Counted from the stretch's first letter, positions 40,219-50,127 are shown. The stretch: 64,000 nt of DNA from Lactobacillus sp. CBA3606 (GCF_002970935.1 NZ_CP027194.1:1922001-1986000), one strand, 5' to 3'. Notes: generated from the sequence alone by a model not told the origin. Translations and numbers: made by a program.

Positions 40219-42990
40219 ATGTTTTATGATCAAACTTCACAAACGGTATTGACTGATTTAGCTACGAGCCGGCAGACCGGCTTATCGGTAGCTGAGGCCC
40301 AACAACGACTTATTAAGGCTGGCAAAAATGAAATGCAAACTGACCCGCCGACTCCGATTTGGTTAGTGTTGTTGCGGAGTTTTAAAGAACCCTTAGTGAT
40401 TATTTTATTGTTGGCGGCATTATTATCAGTCATTAGCGGTAGTTATGACTTAATTCAGACTGGCAATGGGGATCATGCCCGGTCATCATTTTATGAAGCA
40501 ATTGCCATTATCATTTTGATATTGATTAACAGTGGCTTGTCCGTCTGGCAAACGGTGAATGCGCGAAAATCATTGGCGGGATTAAAAGCGATGAATAATC
40601 ATCAAGTGGCCGTGTTACGTGATGATTTATGGGATAAAGTGGCGGCTAACCAGCTGGTCACCGGTGATATTATTAGTGTTAAAACCGGCGACTTTATTGA
40701 AGCGGATGTTCGTTGGATTAAAGTTTCGGAACTGCAAGTGCTCGAAGCACATTTGACTGGCGAATCAGAGCCGATTATGAAAACGGTTACTGAACTAGCA
40801 ACCGCCACTGACTTAGGTGATCGCAAAAATATGGGTTATTCAGGCTCAACGGTCACTAATGGGGCGGGCTATGCCGTAGTTGTGGCGACCGGAATGGCGA
40901 CCGAATTGGGCAAAATCGCTAGCTTATTACAAACGACGCCAGAGCAAAAGACCCCGATTGAAAAGACGATTAACGAGCTGACGCACAAGTTAATGTTGGT
41001 TGCAGGTGGCATCGTGATTTTCACCTTGTTGGCGGGTAGTCTGAAAACTTGGTTGACGACGGGGAGCTTCTCATTTACGAGCTTTATGGCCTTGTTAGCC
41101 ACGGCGATTGCCTTAGCGGTGGCGGCGATTCCCGATGCGTTACCAGCAGTATTGTCAATCGTCTTGACGATTGGGGCGACGGTATTAGCCAAGCGTAATG
41201 GGCTCATTAAATCGCTTAATAGTGTGGAAACTTTGGGGTCCACGACGTATATTGCTTCCGACAAAACCGGCACCTTAACTAAAAATGAAATGACGGTCAC
41301 ACGCTTTTTTGCTAATGGAATTGATTTTGAGGTTGAAGGTCGCGGTTACGAGCCGTTGGGCGAGATTACGCCGTCAGCTCAAGTGACGGCGGCGCAGCAA
41401 TTTATCAGTGCTAGTATTTTGGATAATGAAGCCAATGTGTCTAAAACTGAAAATGGGGCCTATGTACCATTCGGTAATCCGACCGATGTGGCGTTGGTTG
41501 TTCTAGGCTTAAAAGCGGGCTTGGATCGCGCTGAATTGTTAAATCAACCAGCAACGGCTGATGTTGATATCCTGCGCCTGTTTCCATTTGATAGTACCCG
41601 TAAGTTAATGAGTGTGGTTATCAGAAGTGGTCAAACCTATAAAGTGATTACCAAAGGGGCGCCAGATGTGCTATTGAAACGAGCCGTAGCGGTTGAATTA
41701 AATGGTGAACGGGTCCCGATTGCGACGGGGCGGGCGCCGTTTACTGCTAAGATTGATGAGTTTGCCGCAGCAGCCTTGCGTACCTTGGCGGTAGGTGAGC
41801 GGGTGGTCACCAAAGCTGAAGCCCTGGATTTGCCAATGGCTGAATTGGAACAGCAGGTAAGGTTATTAGGATTGGCGGGTATTATTGATCCACCGCGCGA
41901 AGAGGTGCGGCAATCGGTCGCCACGTTACACCAAGCAAAGATTAACGTGGTTATGATTACTGGCGACCATGCTAAAACGGCCCAAGCCATCGCTGTAAAA
42001 TTAGGCATTGTTGCCGCCGATGGGCCAGCCGCTATGGAGGGGCAACAGCTTGATCAATTAACGGATGATGAATTATATGAAAAGGTGCCGGCAATTCGGG
42101 TGTATGCCCGCGTCTCACCGGAACACAAACAACGGATTATCCGACAATTACAACGGCATGGCGAAGTGGTTGCCATGACTGGCGATGGCGTGAATGATGC
42201 GCCCGCATTGCGAGTAGCGGATATTGGGATTGCGATGGGGATTAACGGGACGGATGTCACCAAGGATTCGGCCGATTTAATTCTATTAGATGATAAATTC
42301 ACGACCATCGAACATTCTGTCGCAGCTGGCCGAACTATTTTTACTAATATTAAAAATTTTATGCGTCACGAGTTAACTACCAATGTGGCCGAGGTCTTGT
42401 CCTTGTTGTTCGGCCTATTGTTGATTACACATGATATTGGTCAAGTTGGCAGTAATGTGCCAACGCTGACCGCATTAATGGTGCTATGGGTGAATATGGT
42501 TAGTGATGCGTTACCATCGTTTGCATTGGGATATGATGTTCCCGAAGCGGATATTATGCAGGTGCCTCCACGGAATACGCATCAATCCATCTTGGCGAAT
42601 GGCATGCTACCACGGGTGCTGGTGCGGGGGACGGTAATGGGCCTGACGGTGTTTATCGCGTTTATCTGGGCTGCCAGTAGTGGTATGTCCATTCAAGCAG
42701 CTCAAACCGTGGCCTTTTTAACCTTAGTTTTTGGGCAACTCTGGCATGTATTTGATGCGCGGAGTGCCAAAACGCTATTTCACCGCAATCCGTTTAGTAA
42801 TCCAAAATTAGTGTTAGCAGTGGCTTTTTCAGCGCTAAGTTCGCTGTTTGTGACGATGTCGCCGTTCTTTAACGAAGTTATGGGAACGGCCCGACTAAGC
42901 AAGCTGGTCTATCTGATGGTTATCTTCTTACCAGCAGTGCCCGTACTAGTTATTTCAGCGATTAAGGCATTAGTTTTAAGTAAGCGATAA
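40219..42990 (+). CDS. P-type cation-transporting ATPase (P2A-like)
   Basis: This 923-residue membrane pump has the phosphorylation site D-K-T-G-T-L-T near residue 347, T-G-E-S near 179, G-D-G-V-N-D-A-P near 654 and about ten transmembrane helices. The M6 motif N-M-V-S-D-A-L-P resembles calcium pumps (NLVTDGLP). In M4 the usual P-E-G-L-P is P-D-A-L-P near residue 304, so calcium is likely but another divalent cation is possible. The longer frame from 40114 lacks a ribosome binding site; AAGGAGG lies 6 nt before the ATG at 40219. The preceding 186 bp leader is free of clear genes. Confidence 0.9.
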   Translation: MFYDQTSQTVLTDLATSRQTGLSVAEAQQRLIKAGKNEMQTDPPTPIWLVLLRSFKEPLVIILLLAALLSVISGSYDLIQTGNGDHARSSFYEAIAIIILILINSGLSVWQTVNARKSLAGLKAMNNHQVAVLRDDLWDKVAANQLVTGDIISVKTGDFIEADVRWIKVSELQVLEAHLTGESEPIMKTVTELATATDLGDRKNMGYSGSTVTNGAGYAVVVATGMATELGKIASLLQTTPEQKTPIEKTINELTHKLMLVAGGIVIFTLLAGSLKTWLTTGSFSFTSFMALLATAIALAVAAIPDALPAVLSIVLTIGATVLAKRNGLIKSLNSVETLGSTTYIASDKTGTLTKNEMTVTRFFANGIDFEVEGRGYEPLGEITPSAQVTAAQQFISASILDNEANVSKTENGAYVPFGNPTDVALVVLGLKAGLDRAELLNQPATADVDILRLFPFDSTRKLMSVVIRSGQTYKVITKGAPDVLLKRAVAVELNGERVPIATGRAPFTAKIDEFAAAALRTLAVGERVVTKAEALDLPMAELEQQVRLLGLAGIIDPPREEVRQSVATLHQAKINVVMITGDHAKTAQAIAVKLGIVAADGPAAMEGQQLDQLTDDELYEKVPAIRVYARVSPEHKQRIIRQLQRHGEVVAMTGDGVNDAPALRVADIGIAMGINGTDVTKDSADLILLDDKFTTIEHSVAAGRTIFTNIKNFMRHELTTNVAEVLSLLFGLLLITHDIGQVGSNVPTLTALMVLWVNMVSDALPSFALGYDVPEADIMQVPPRNTHQSILANGMLPRVLVRGTVMGLTVFIAFIWAASSGMSIQAAQTVAFLTLVFGQLWHVFDARSAKTLFHRNPFSNPKLVLAVAFSALSSLFVTMSPFFNEVMGTARLSKLVYLMVIFLPAVPVLVISAIKALVLSKR

Positions 42991-43006
42991 ACTGGAATCT
43001 AGTCTC

Positions 43007-43052
43007 AAAAAAGGACACCTCGGTCAGCATTATCCGACCAAGGTGTCTTTGC
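43007..43052. terminator. Terminator between the ATPase and rihC
   Basis: AAGGACACCTCGGTC pairs with GACCAAGGTGTCTTT apart from one mismatch, with A and T runs around it. Confidence 0.75.
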
Positions 43053-43070
43053 GATTTTCTTTAAAATGAT

Positions 43071-43982
43071 TTAGCCAATTGCGGCAATTGTTTTCAAGAA
43101 CCAAGCATTAAAAGCCGGGGCATCAATATCCACACAGACGGTTGCGTTGGTTTGACCCGCATGGTAAGCGCCACGAGTATCACCAACGGTTTCGCCATTG
43201 GCGGGGCCTTCCGTCTGTACGTCAATCCACATCGCCTTAGTTGTAAAGGCTTCTGGATGTAGGAGATAGAACAATGTATTTACATCATGCATGGGCAAGC
43301 CAGTCTGATCGCCATCTTGATAATGGTTGAAGAGGGCATGTAGCATGGCGCCAGTCCGGCCTAGACTTGGTAATTGTTGCATGGTTGCCGGTGTTAGCAG
43401 TGCTTTCATTGTGACGTCGAGACCGACCATCGTAATTGGCACACCCGCGGCATACATAATTGCGGCCGCATGTGGATCGGTAAAGACATTAAATTCAGCC
43501 GCACTGGTCATATTACCTTGACCTAAGGTGCCCCCCATCGCAACGATTTCTTTAATGTGTGGCAAAACTTCTGGATAAGTTTTAAAAAGTAGGGCGATAT
43601 TAGTGTAAGCACCCGTGGGGACTAACGTGATGGGGTGTTCAGCTTGCATAATATGATCACGTAAAGCTTCAACCGCCGTTTCGGCCAGCGGCTGAGCTAG
43701 ATCAGTTGGAAAATCATAACCTGGCATGCCTGAAACGCCATGCACCCGGACAGCATCTTCAAACGGTTTGATTAACGGTTGGGCTGCGCCGGCTGCGACG
43801 GGAACGGCGCTATTGAAAAAGCGCGTTAATTTTAAAGCATTTAAAGTGGTTTTATCAACGGTCACATTGCCGGCAACGGTCGTGATGAGGTCTAAATCAA
43901 AGGCAGGATGGTTGATGGCAATGGTGATTGCAGCGGCGTCATCAATCCCTGGGTCCGTATCCATAATAATTTTGGTTGACAT
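43071..43982 (-). CDS. rihC: Nucleoside hydrolase (RihC-like)
   Basis: This 303-residue hydrolase cuts ribonucleosides to base and ribose for salvage. It has the calcium-binding D-T-D-P-G-I-D-D near residues 8-15, N-V-T near 39 and A-E-F-N-V-F-T-D-P near 160. The frame opens at TTG 15 bases earlier; GGAGGG lies 7 nt before the ATG at 43982. It follows the Gfo/Idh/MocA gene by 27 bp on the same strand and probably forms an operon with it. Specificity between RihA, B and C is not certain. Confidence 0.88.
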   Translation of the reverse strand: MSTKIIMDTDPGIDDAAAITIAINHPAFDLDLITTVAGNVTVDKTTLNALKLTRFFNSAVPVAAGAAQPLIKPFEDAVRVHGVSGMPGYDFPTDLAQPLAETAVEALRDHIMQAEHPITLVPTGAYTNIALLFKTYPEVLPHIKEIVAMGGTLGQGNMTSAAEFNVFTDPHAAAIMYAAGVPITMVGLDVTMKALLTPATMQQLPSLGRTGAMLHALFNHYQDGDQTGLPMHDVNTLFYLLHPEAFTTKAMWIDVQTEGPANGETVGDTRGAYHAGQTNATVCVDIDAPAFNAWFLKTIAAIG

Positions 43983-44009
43983 AAGTATTCCCTCCAAATG
44001 GTGTTAAGT

Positions 44010-44969
44010 TTAGTGATACCACTGTGTATAGCAGTGTTCAATTAACTGAATCGTTTGTTTGGTGATTGCCGGTGTCATGACCGGACTAGTGAGCTGGTGG
44101 TGACTTAGTAAGTCGCAAAAATGATTGATTTCAAAAACAAATTCACTTTGCTGGGTGACTTTAAGTTGTCGTGGCGGTTGGTCATTTAAAGCTAAGGTCG
44201 CATGGTCAGTTTTCCAATAATTGGGAATGGTGATAGTCCCTAAATCGCCGTGAATCACCATTTGACTGGGTTGTGGTTGGGCGGCCGTAATTAAGAGGTT
44301 AACCAAGCAGTCGTCAAGGCTCAGACTGAGGGCGGCTTGGGTATCGGTCAGGCCGGTCGGAATTGTGGCGACCCCGGTGACTTCTAGGGTGGTGGGTGCC
44401 AACAAGTATTGGAGATAATCTAAAGCGTAGGCGCCACTGCCATATAGCGCGCCGCCACCAGCCGCACGGTTAGTGAACCAACCAGTAGGGTTACCCCGCG
44501 GATGATATTCTGTGATGTTGATTGTGCGTACGGTACCCAGCGTTCCAGCCTGCAATAACTGTTTGATCTGTTGGGTGATCGGTAAGAAAACGGCTTTTTG
44601 CGCTTCCATTAACAGGACCTGGTTTCGCTGTGCAAGGTCAAATAAATCATTAGCTTGGGTCACCGTCATGGTAAAGGGCTTTTCTAACAACACGGCTTGG
44701 TGATGTTCAAGGGCCAATTTAGCCAACGGAAAATGGCCGGCATTATAGGTTGGAATATAGACAGCATCTAATTGCGGATTATCAACTAGCGCCGTGTAAG
44801 TTGGGGCCACGGTAGCAATGTGACACTGAGCGGCTAGTTGTTGGGCTTTAGTTTGTGAACGAGCTGCAATGGCTAGCGGGGTGGCAACTGGTGATTCGTG
44901 CATCCCGGCTACGACACGTGGCACAATTGAAGCAGCACTTAAAATTCCAAATTTGACTGGCATAACCAA
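44010..44969 (-). CDS. Gfo/Idh/MocA-family oxidoreductase
   Basis: This protein of about 319 residues has an N-terminal Rossmann fold (K-F-G-I-L-S-A-A-S-I-V-P-R-V near residue 6), the E-K-P-F-T motif near residue 97 and the GFO_IDH_MocA C-terminal domain. Members reduce or oxidise sugars, inositol or trans-dihydrodiols with NAD(P). GGAAGG lies 6 nt before the TTG at 44969 and 12 nt before an ATG two codons later, so the TTG start is slightly preferred; the choice is uncertain. It is first in an operon with rihC. Confidence 0.88.
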   Translation of the reverse strand: MVMPVKFGILSAASIVPRVVAGMHESPVATPLAIAARSQTKAQQLAAQCHIATVAPTYTALVDNPQLDAVYIPTYNAGHFPLAKLALEHHQAVLLEKPFTMTVTQANDLFDLAQRNQVLLMEAQKAVFLPITQQIKQLLQAGTLGTVRTINITEYHPRGNPTGWFTNRAAGGGALYGSGAYALDYLQYLLAPTTLEVTGVATIPTGLTDTQAALSLSLDDCLVNLLITAAQPQPSQMVIHGDLGTITIPNYWKTDHATLALNDQPPRQLKVTQQSEFVFEINHFCDLLSHHQLTSPVMTPAITKQTIQLIEHCYTQWYH

Positions 44970-45091
44970 TCACGACCTTCCAAAATAACTTAGTTCTATT
45001 TTAGCATAACCGCAACAGTGAATTCGATTGCATTTGCCGCGTAACTGCCGTAGCATGACAGCAGAACATAGAATATTAGGAGGCAGTTATA

Positions 45092-45985
45092 ATGGGAAAA
45101 CCACGCGTGATTTTAATTACCGGGGCGTCATCAGGCATTGGAAAAGCGACGGCCCTGAAGCTACAGGCACAGGGTAATATTGTGTATGGAGCGGCTCGCC
45201 GGATTGAAAAAATGACGGATTTAGCAGCCAGTGGCGTGCATGTCTTAAAGCTCGATGTAACGGAAGAGGCCACGTTAGTCGCTGCCGTCAAAACGATTAA
45301 AACTGAACAAGGTCGGTTAGATATTTTAATTAACAATGCCGGTTATGGTTCTTACGGCGCCCTAGAAGATGTGAGCTTAGCAGAAGGCGAGTATCAGTTT
45401 AAAGTCAATGTTTTTGGTGTGATGCGTTTGATTCAACTCGTCTTACCAATGATGCGGGCGCAACATGCCGGGCGGATTATTAATGTCTCGTCGATTGGTG
45501 GCAAAATCTATCAACCATTAAGTGCCTGGTACATGGGGACCAAGCATGCGATTGAAGGCATGAGTGACGCATTGCGGATGGAAGTGGCGCCCTTTGGTAT
45601 TCAAGTTTCAATTATTGAACCCGGTGGGATTAAGACGGAATGGGCTGGAATTGCTGAAGAAAAGTTGTTAGCCATTTCAGGTGAAACGGCTTACGCTAAA
45701 CAAGCCGTCAAAGTTGGGGCCATGTTGTCGTTATTTGATGAATTTGCGTCGAATCCGGGTGTCATTGCCAAGTTAATGACGCGAGCGGTTAATGATGAGC
45801 GTCCAAAAACACGCTACCATGCAGGGATGGGCGCTGGCTTATCGTTAACGGCTCGTCACTGGTTATCTGATCGTCAGTTCGATCGAATGATGGGGCAAAT
45901 GGTGACTGGTGCGGCTAAGTTAGCCAAGTTACAGCATCGTGGTCAACGGGCAGGTAAGGCCCACTATCGCCGCACAACGAATTAA
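45092..45985 (+). CDS. Short-chain dehydrogenase/reductase
   Basis: This 297-residue SDR has T-G-A-S-S-G-I-G at residues 10-17, N-N-A-G near 84 and Y-M-G-T-K near 151. It has the longer C-terminal tail of the subgroup annotated as 17-beta-hydroxysteroid-like or retinol-dehydrogenase-like, but the substrate in bacteria is unknown. GGAGG lies 8 nt before the ATG. It is divergent from the Gfo/Idh/MocA gene and followed by a terminator. Confidence 0.88.
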   Translation: MGKPRVILITGASSGIGKATALKLQAQGNIVYGAARRIEKMTDLAASGVHVLKLDVTEEATLVAAVKTIKTEQGRLDILINNAGYGSYGALEDVSLAEGEYQFKVNVFGVMRLIQLVLPMMRAQHAGRIINVSSIGGKIYQPLSAWYMGTKHAIEGMSDALRMEVAPFGIQVSIIEPGGIKTEWAGIAEEKLLAISGETAYAKQAVKVGAMLSLFDEFASNPGVIAKLMTRAVNDERPKTRYHAGMGAGLSLTARHWLSDRQFDRMMGQMVTGAAKLAKLQHRGQRAGKAHYRRTTN

Positions 45986-46001
45986 ATGTTAGGTGAAGCA
46001 T

Positions 46002-46034
46002 GCAACGCTGCTACTCTGCAGGGTTGCTTTTTTT
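46002..46034 (+). terminator. Terminator of the SDR gene
   Basis: GCAAC (46002-46006) with inner CTGC pairs with GCAG and GTTGC (46023-46027), followed by TTTTTTT. Confidence 0.75.
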
Positions 46035-46215
46035 ATTTTGCCACAGCTGAAATAGATAAAAACATTTAAATTAACATTTACGTATCAGCGTGTTAATATA
46101 ATTAATGTAACTTTTGAAATCACAGCGTTTGAAATGATGAAAGCATTTTAGTGCGGTTTTAAAGTGGGTTATGCTAGGATTAAAAATATTAAGGGAAAAG
46201 TACGGGAGGGTAATT

Positions 46216-47742
46216 ATGCAGACCTTGATTCAAACATTAGTTGAACGACGAGGGGATTTATTAACAGCGTTGTGGCAACATTTGGAAATTTCACTAGCAG
46301 CGTTAGTCTTAGCCATGGTGATTGCGATGCCATTGGCTATTTGGGCGGTTCGGCGACCTAAAATGGCGGAAGTATTATTGCAATTAACCAGTGTCTTACA
46401 AACGATTCCTTCACTAGCTTTGTTGGGACTATTGATTCCACTAGTCGGGATTGGGACGGTACCAGCCGTGATCGCGCTAGTGATTTATGCGTTACTACCG
46501 ATTTTTCAAAATACATATTTGGGTATTTCAGAAATTGACGAGTCAATTGAAGAAGCTGCGGATGCTTTCGGCATGTCACGAATGCGGAAACTCTTTAAAG
46601 TTGAACTGCCAATTGCGATGCCACAAATGATTTCAGGGATTCGGACGGCGTTAGTTTTAATTATTGGGACGGCGACGTTGGCGGCCTTAATTGGGGCCGG
46701 TGGTCTCGGGACCTTTATCATGCTGGGAATCGATCGTAACGATACGTCCTTACTATTAATCGGGGCCATTTCATCGGCTTTACTAGCGATTATTTTAAGT
46801 GCAATTGTTCGTTGGTTCCAAACGGCTAAAGCAAAATCAGCTTTAATTGTTTTCGTGGGGATTTTAGCTTTACTTGGTGGCGGGGGTGCTTACAGTGCCT
46901 ATGCTAACCGGGTTGAAACGATTACGATTGCCGGTAAGCTAGGTTCGGAACCGGAAATCCTGATTAACATGTATAAGCAATTAATTGAAGCCAATGATGA
47001 ACACGTTAAAGTCACTTTAAAACCTAATTTTGGGAAAACAACTTTTCTATTCAGCGCATTAAAAAATAGTCAAATTGATATTTACCCAGAATTTACAGGT
47101 TCAGTGTTAGAGACCTTAGTCAGTGGCAGTCATCCGCAGCATTTGACGGCTAATCAGACTTACCAATTAGCGAAAAAGCGGTTGGCTAATCAAGATGATT
47201 TGAGACTGTTACAACCAATGAAGTATAACAATACGTACGCTTTAGCAGTCACAAAGCAATTTAAAAAGGCGCATCATTTAACGACCATTAGTGACTTAAC
47301 TCAAGTCGAATCGCTTTTAAAACCAGGGATGACGCTAGAGTTTATTGATCGTGATGACGGGTTAAAAGGGTTAAAGAAGGCTTATGGGTTAGATGTCACT
47401 GCGAAGTCGATGGAACCAGCGCTCCGATATGAAGCGATTAGCAAGGGGCGGATTAACTTAGTGGATGCTTATTCCACCGATAGTGAATTGCGTCAGTATA
47501 ACTTAGCTATCTTAAAAGACAACCAGCACTTTTTCCCAACTTATCAGGGGGCACCGCTGATGAAAGCCAGCTTTGCGAAGAAACATCCGCAAGTGGTGGC
47601 CGCTTTAAATAAATTAGCTGGCAAGATTTCAGAAACTGATATGCAAGAGATGAACTATGAAGTTAACGTTAAAAATGAATCGGCCGCTAGTGTTGCGAAA
47701 CGGTATTTAGTGCAACACGGTTTATTAAAGGAGGGCAACTAA
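46216..47742 (+). CDS. choSC: Quaternary-amine ABC transporter, fused permease and binding protein
   Basis: This 508-residue protein joins an OpuBB/ProW-like permease (residues 1-200, with the loop E-E-A-A-D-A-F-G-M near residue 115) to a substrate-binding domain of the OpuBC type (from about residue 235: I-T-I-A-G-K-L-G-S-E-P-E-I-L, P-E-F-T-G near 295). Such fusions take up choline, glycine betaine or carnitine for osmoprotection. The longer frame lacks a ribosome binding site; GGGAGGG lies 5 nt before the ATG at 46216. The ATPase gene follows with no gap. The symbol follows L. plantarum usage as I recall it. Confidence 0.88.
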   Translation: MQTLIQTLVERRGDLLTALWQHLEISLAALVLAMVIAMPLAIWAVRRPKMAEVLLQLTSVLQTIPSLALLGLLIPLVGIGTVPAVIALVIYALLPIFQNTYLGISEIDESIEEAADAFGMSRMRKLFKVELPIAMPQMISGIRTALVLIIGTATLAALIGAGGLGTFIMLGIDRNDTSLLLIGAISSALLAIILSAIVRWFQTAKAKSALIVFVGILALLGGGGAYSAYANRVETITIAGKLGSEPEILINMYKQLIEANDEHVKVTLKPNFGKTTFLFSALKNSQIDIYPEFTGSVLETLVSGSHPQHLTANQTYQLAKKRLANQDDLRLLQPMKYNNTYALAVTKQFKKAHHLTTISDLTQVESLLKPGMTLEFIDRDDGLKGLKKAYGLDVTAKSMEPALRYEAISKGRINLVDAYSTDSELRQYNLAILKDNQHFFPTYQGAPLMKASFAKKHPQVVAALNKLAGKISETDMQEMNYEVNVKNESAASVAKRYLVQHGLLKEGN

Positions 47743-48711
47743 ATGACTGCAGCAATTGAATTTCAACATGTGCAAAAAAACTTCAATGATAACGTGGTCA
47801 TTCCAGACCTGAATCTAACGGTGGCGCAGGGCGAATTGTTCGTGTTAGTAGGTACTTCCGGTAGTGGGAAAACCACGTCGCTTAAGATGATTAACCGGTT
47901 AGAGCCCACCACGGCTGGCAAAATCTTGGTCAACGGTCAAGCCACCACCACCGTGCCCCTCCGGGAATTGCGGTGGCAAATGGGCTACGTGTTACAACAG
48001 ATTGCCTTATTCCCAACGATGACGGTGGCACAAAATATCGCAGTCATTCCGGAAATGAAAGGAACGCCGAAAAAAGAAATCAACCAAACGATTGATGACT
48101 TATTAAAAGAAGTTGGGTTAGATCCCAGTGTTTATCGTGATCGAATGCCAGACGAACTATCTGGCGGCGAGCAACAACGGATTGGCATCTTACGGGCGAT
48201 TGCCTCACACCCTTCGATTGTCTTAATGGACGAGCCTTTTAGTGCGCTAGATCCGTTGTCACGGCAACAGTTACAAGATTTGGTGCTATCATTACATCAA
48301 CGCTATGATAATACGATTGTTTTTGTTACCCATGACATGAGTGAAGCTTTAAAATTAGGTGATCGGATTGGCATCATGCGTCAAGGGCAACTGTTACAAG
48401 TTGATACGCCAACGGCTATTGCGCGCCATCCGGTGAATGATTTTGTACGTGATTTCTTCCATGCGAGTCGGGCCAAAAAAGTGTATGACATTTACGTTGG
48501 TCGAGTCGGCTTAGTTCAAGGTTATTTGGCTAACAAACCGACTGTGGCGGCCGGGAAGATTGAAACAGTCGATGGTCAAGCGACTTTACGGACGGCGTTT
48601 GAAGCATTAGCGACCCACGATTATTTAGCCGTGATTGAAGAGGGTCAGGTTAAAGGGTATTTAGATCGACAGATTGTGATGCGTTATTTGAGTCAACATG
48701 AACCAGATTAG
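47743..48711 (+). CDS. choQ: Quaternary-amine ABC transporter ATPase
   Basis: This 322-residue ATPase belongs to the ProV/OpuBA group. It has Walker A G-T-S-G-S-G-K-T-T near residue 36, signature L-S-G-G-E-Q-Q-R near 140, Walker B L-M-D-E-P-F-S-A-L-D near 161 and a C-terminal CBS-like domain (residues 255-315). In OpuA the CBS domains sense ionic strength; whether that is so here is unknown. Its ATG follows directly after the stop of the permease gene (TAA-ATG), with GGAGG inside that gene, so the two are coupled. Confidence 0.9.
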   Translation: MTAAIEFQHVQKNFNDNVVIPDLNLTVAQGELFVLVGTSGSGKTTSLKMINRLEPTTAGKILVNGQATTTVPLRELRWQMGYVLQQIALFPTMTVAQNIAVIPEMKGTPKKEINQTIDDLLKEVGLDPSVYRDRMPDELSGGEQQRIGILRAIASHPSIVLMDEPFSALDPLSRQQLQDLVLSLHQRYDNTIVFVTHDMSEALKLGDRIGIMRQGQLLQVDTPTAIARHPVNDFVRDFFHASRAKKVYDIYVGRVGLVQGYLANKPTVAAGKIETVDGQATLRTAFEALATHDYLAVIEEGQVKGYLDRQIVMRYLSQHEPD

Positions 48712-48749
48712 GTCGTTACGATAAAGGCAAACCTTAGGGGGTTAAACTA

Positions 48750-50084
48750 ATGGCGAAACAATATGATGTGGTTGTAATCGGTGGTGGTCCGGCTGGCGGG
48801 GCTGTGGCAAGTGGCTTAAAGGCCCAAGGTAAGTCGGTTTTAATTATTGAAGCTGATTTATGGGGCGGCACGTGTCCTAATCGGGGCTGTGACCCGAAAA
48901 AGATTCTGTTGAGTGCGGTTGAAGCCAAACGGCGCGCGCAAGATTTACAGGGTCACGGCTTAAAAGGCGTGCCTCAAGTGGACTGGTCAGCCTTGATGAC
49001 CACCAAACGTGGGTATACTGATGGCATTAATGACGGGACGTTACACGGCTTACAAGCCAGCGCGATTGACACATTACATGGACAAGCCTACTTTCAGGCT
49101 GATGGGCAACTCACGGTCGATGGGACCGTGGTTAACGGTACTGATTATGTGATTGCCACCGGTCAACAACCGACGATTTTGCCGATTGATGGTCACGAGT
49201 ATTTTCAAACGAGTACCGACTTCTTAGACCTAGCGACTATGCCGAAGCGGGTGACATTTGTGGGTGGTGGCTATGTTGGGTTCGAACTAGCTGGCATTGC
49301 ACAAGCAGCGGGCGCTGACGTCCATTTGATTCACCATAATGAGCGGCCGTTGAAGGCGTTTGATCAAGAGCTAGTGACGGCATTAATGGCGAATATGACG
49401 ACTATGGGGATCACGTTTGATTTGAATGTGGACATTAAACGCTTAACTAAACAAGCAGACGGTATTCATTTAACCGACGATCACGGCTTCGAATTGACAA
49501 CTGATTTAGTGATTTGTTCAGCTGGACGTCAACCTAATATTGCCCATCTCGGGTTAGAAAATATCGGGGTGGCAACGAACCGCCGTGGTGTGCAAGTTAA
49601 TGATCATTTGCAAACGACGAATCCGCATGTCTATGCGATTGGTGATGTTAGCGATACGGCAGCACCAAAGTTAACGCCCGTAGCAGGCTATGAAGCGCGT
49701 TACTTAGTTGGTGAATTGACAATACCTAGTGCGGCCATTAGTTATCCGGTTATTCCGACGCAGGTCTTTTCAGAATTGAAGTTGGCACAAGTTGGTGTCA
49801 CGCCAACGCAGGCGGCAAAACAACCGGCACAGTATACGGTTAACACGTTAGATATGACAAAATGGTTCACCTATTATCGGTTGCAGACGCCACAAGCGTT
49901 GGCTAAGGTCGTGATTGATCAAGCGACCGGTTTATTAGTGGGGGCAACGTGCTTAAGTGAAATTGCGGATGAAGTCGTGAATTACTTGATGATTTTGATT
50001 CAAAAACAAGTGACGTTGTCAGAATTACAACAGTTGATTTGGGCGTACCCAACACCAGCTAGTGATTTACAATATTTATATTAA
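48750..50084 (+). CDS. FAD-dependent disulfide reductase of the glutathione-reductase group, catalytic His replaced by Tyr
   Basis: This 444-residue flavoprotein has the FAD motif G-G-G-P-A-G-G near residue 10, the redox disulfide W-G-G-T-C-P-N-R-G-C near residues 39-47, a second NAD(P)H fold G-G-G-Y-V-G-F-E near 170 and A-I-G-D-V near 303. The C-terminal block, normally H-P-T-x-x-E-E/D with the active-site histidine, reads A-Y-P-T-P-A-S-D, so the catalytic histidine is tyrosine. It may be a lactobacillus-specific variant. The substrate is therefore uncertain. AGGGGG lies 8 nt before the ATG; it follows the ABC ATPase gene by 38 bp and may be cotranscribed. Confidence 0.88.
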   Translation: MAKQYDVVVIGGGPAGGAVASGLKAQGKSVLIIEADLWGGTCPNRGCDPKKILLSAVEAKRRAQDLQGHGLKGVPQVDWSALMTTKRGYTDGINDGTLHGLQASAIDTLHGQAYFQADGQLTVDGTVVNGTDYVIATGQQPTILPIDGHEYFQTSTDFLDLATMPKRVTFVGGGYVGFELAGIAQAAGADVHLIHHNERPLKAFDQELVTALMANMTTMGITFDLNVDIKRLTKQADGIHLTDDHGFELTTDLVICSAGRQPNIAHLGLENIGVATNRRGVQVNDHLQTTNPHVYAIGDVSDTAAPKLTPVAGYEARYLVGELTIPSAAISYPVIPTQVFSELKLAQVGVTPTQAAKQPAQYTVNTLDMTKWFTYYRLQTPQALAKVVIDQATGLLVGATCLSEIADEVVNYLMILIQKQVTLSELQQLIWAYPTPASDLQYLY

Positions 50085-50092
50085 GGTGTTAT

Positions 50093-50127
50093 CAAAAACA
50101 GACTGCTAATTTTAGCGGTCTGTTTTT
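50093..50127 (+). terminator. Terminator after the flavoprotein gene
   Basis: AAAAACAGACTGCTAA and TTAGCGGTCTGTTTTT form a 16-bp stem with one G-U and a 2-nt centre. Confidence 0.9.

Noticed and set aside
40869-41300. 143-codon minus-strand frame inside the P-type ATPase gene
   Set aside because: It is the reverse shadow of a highly conserved gene region; low-complexity composition and no start signal.
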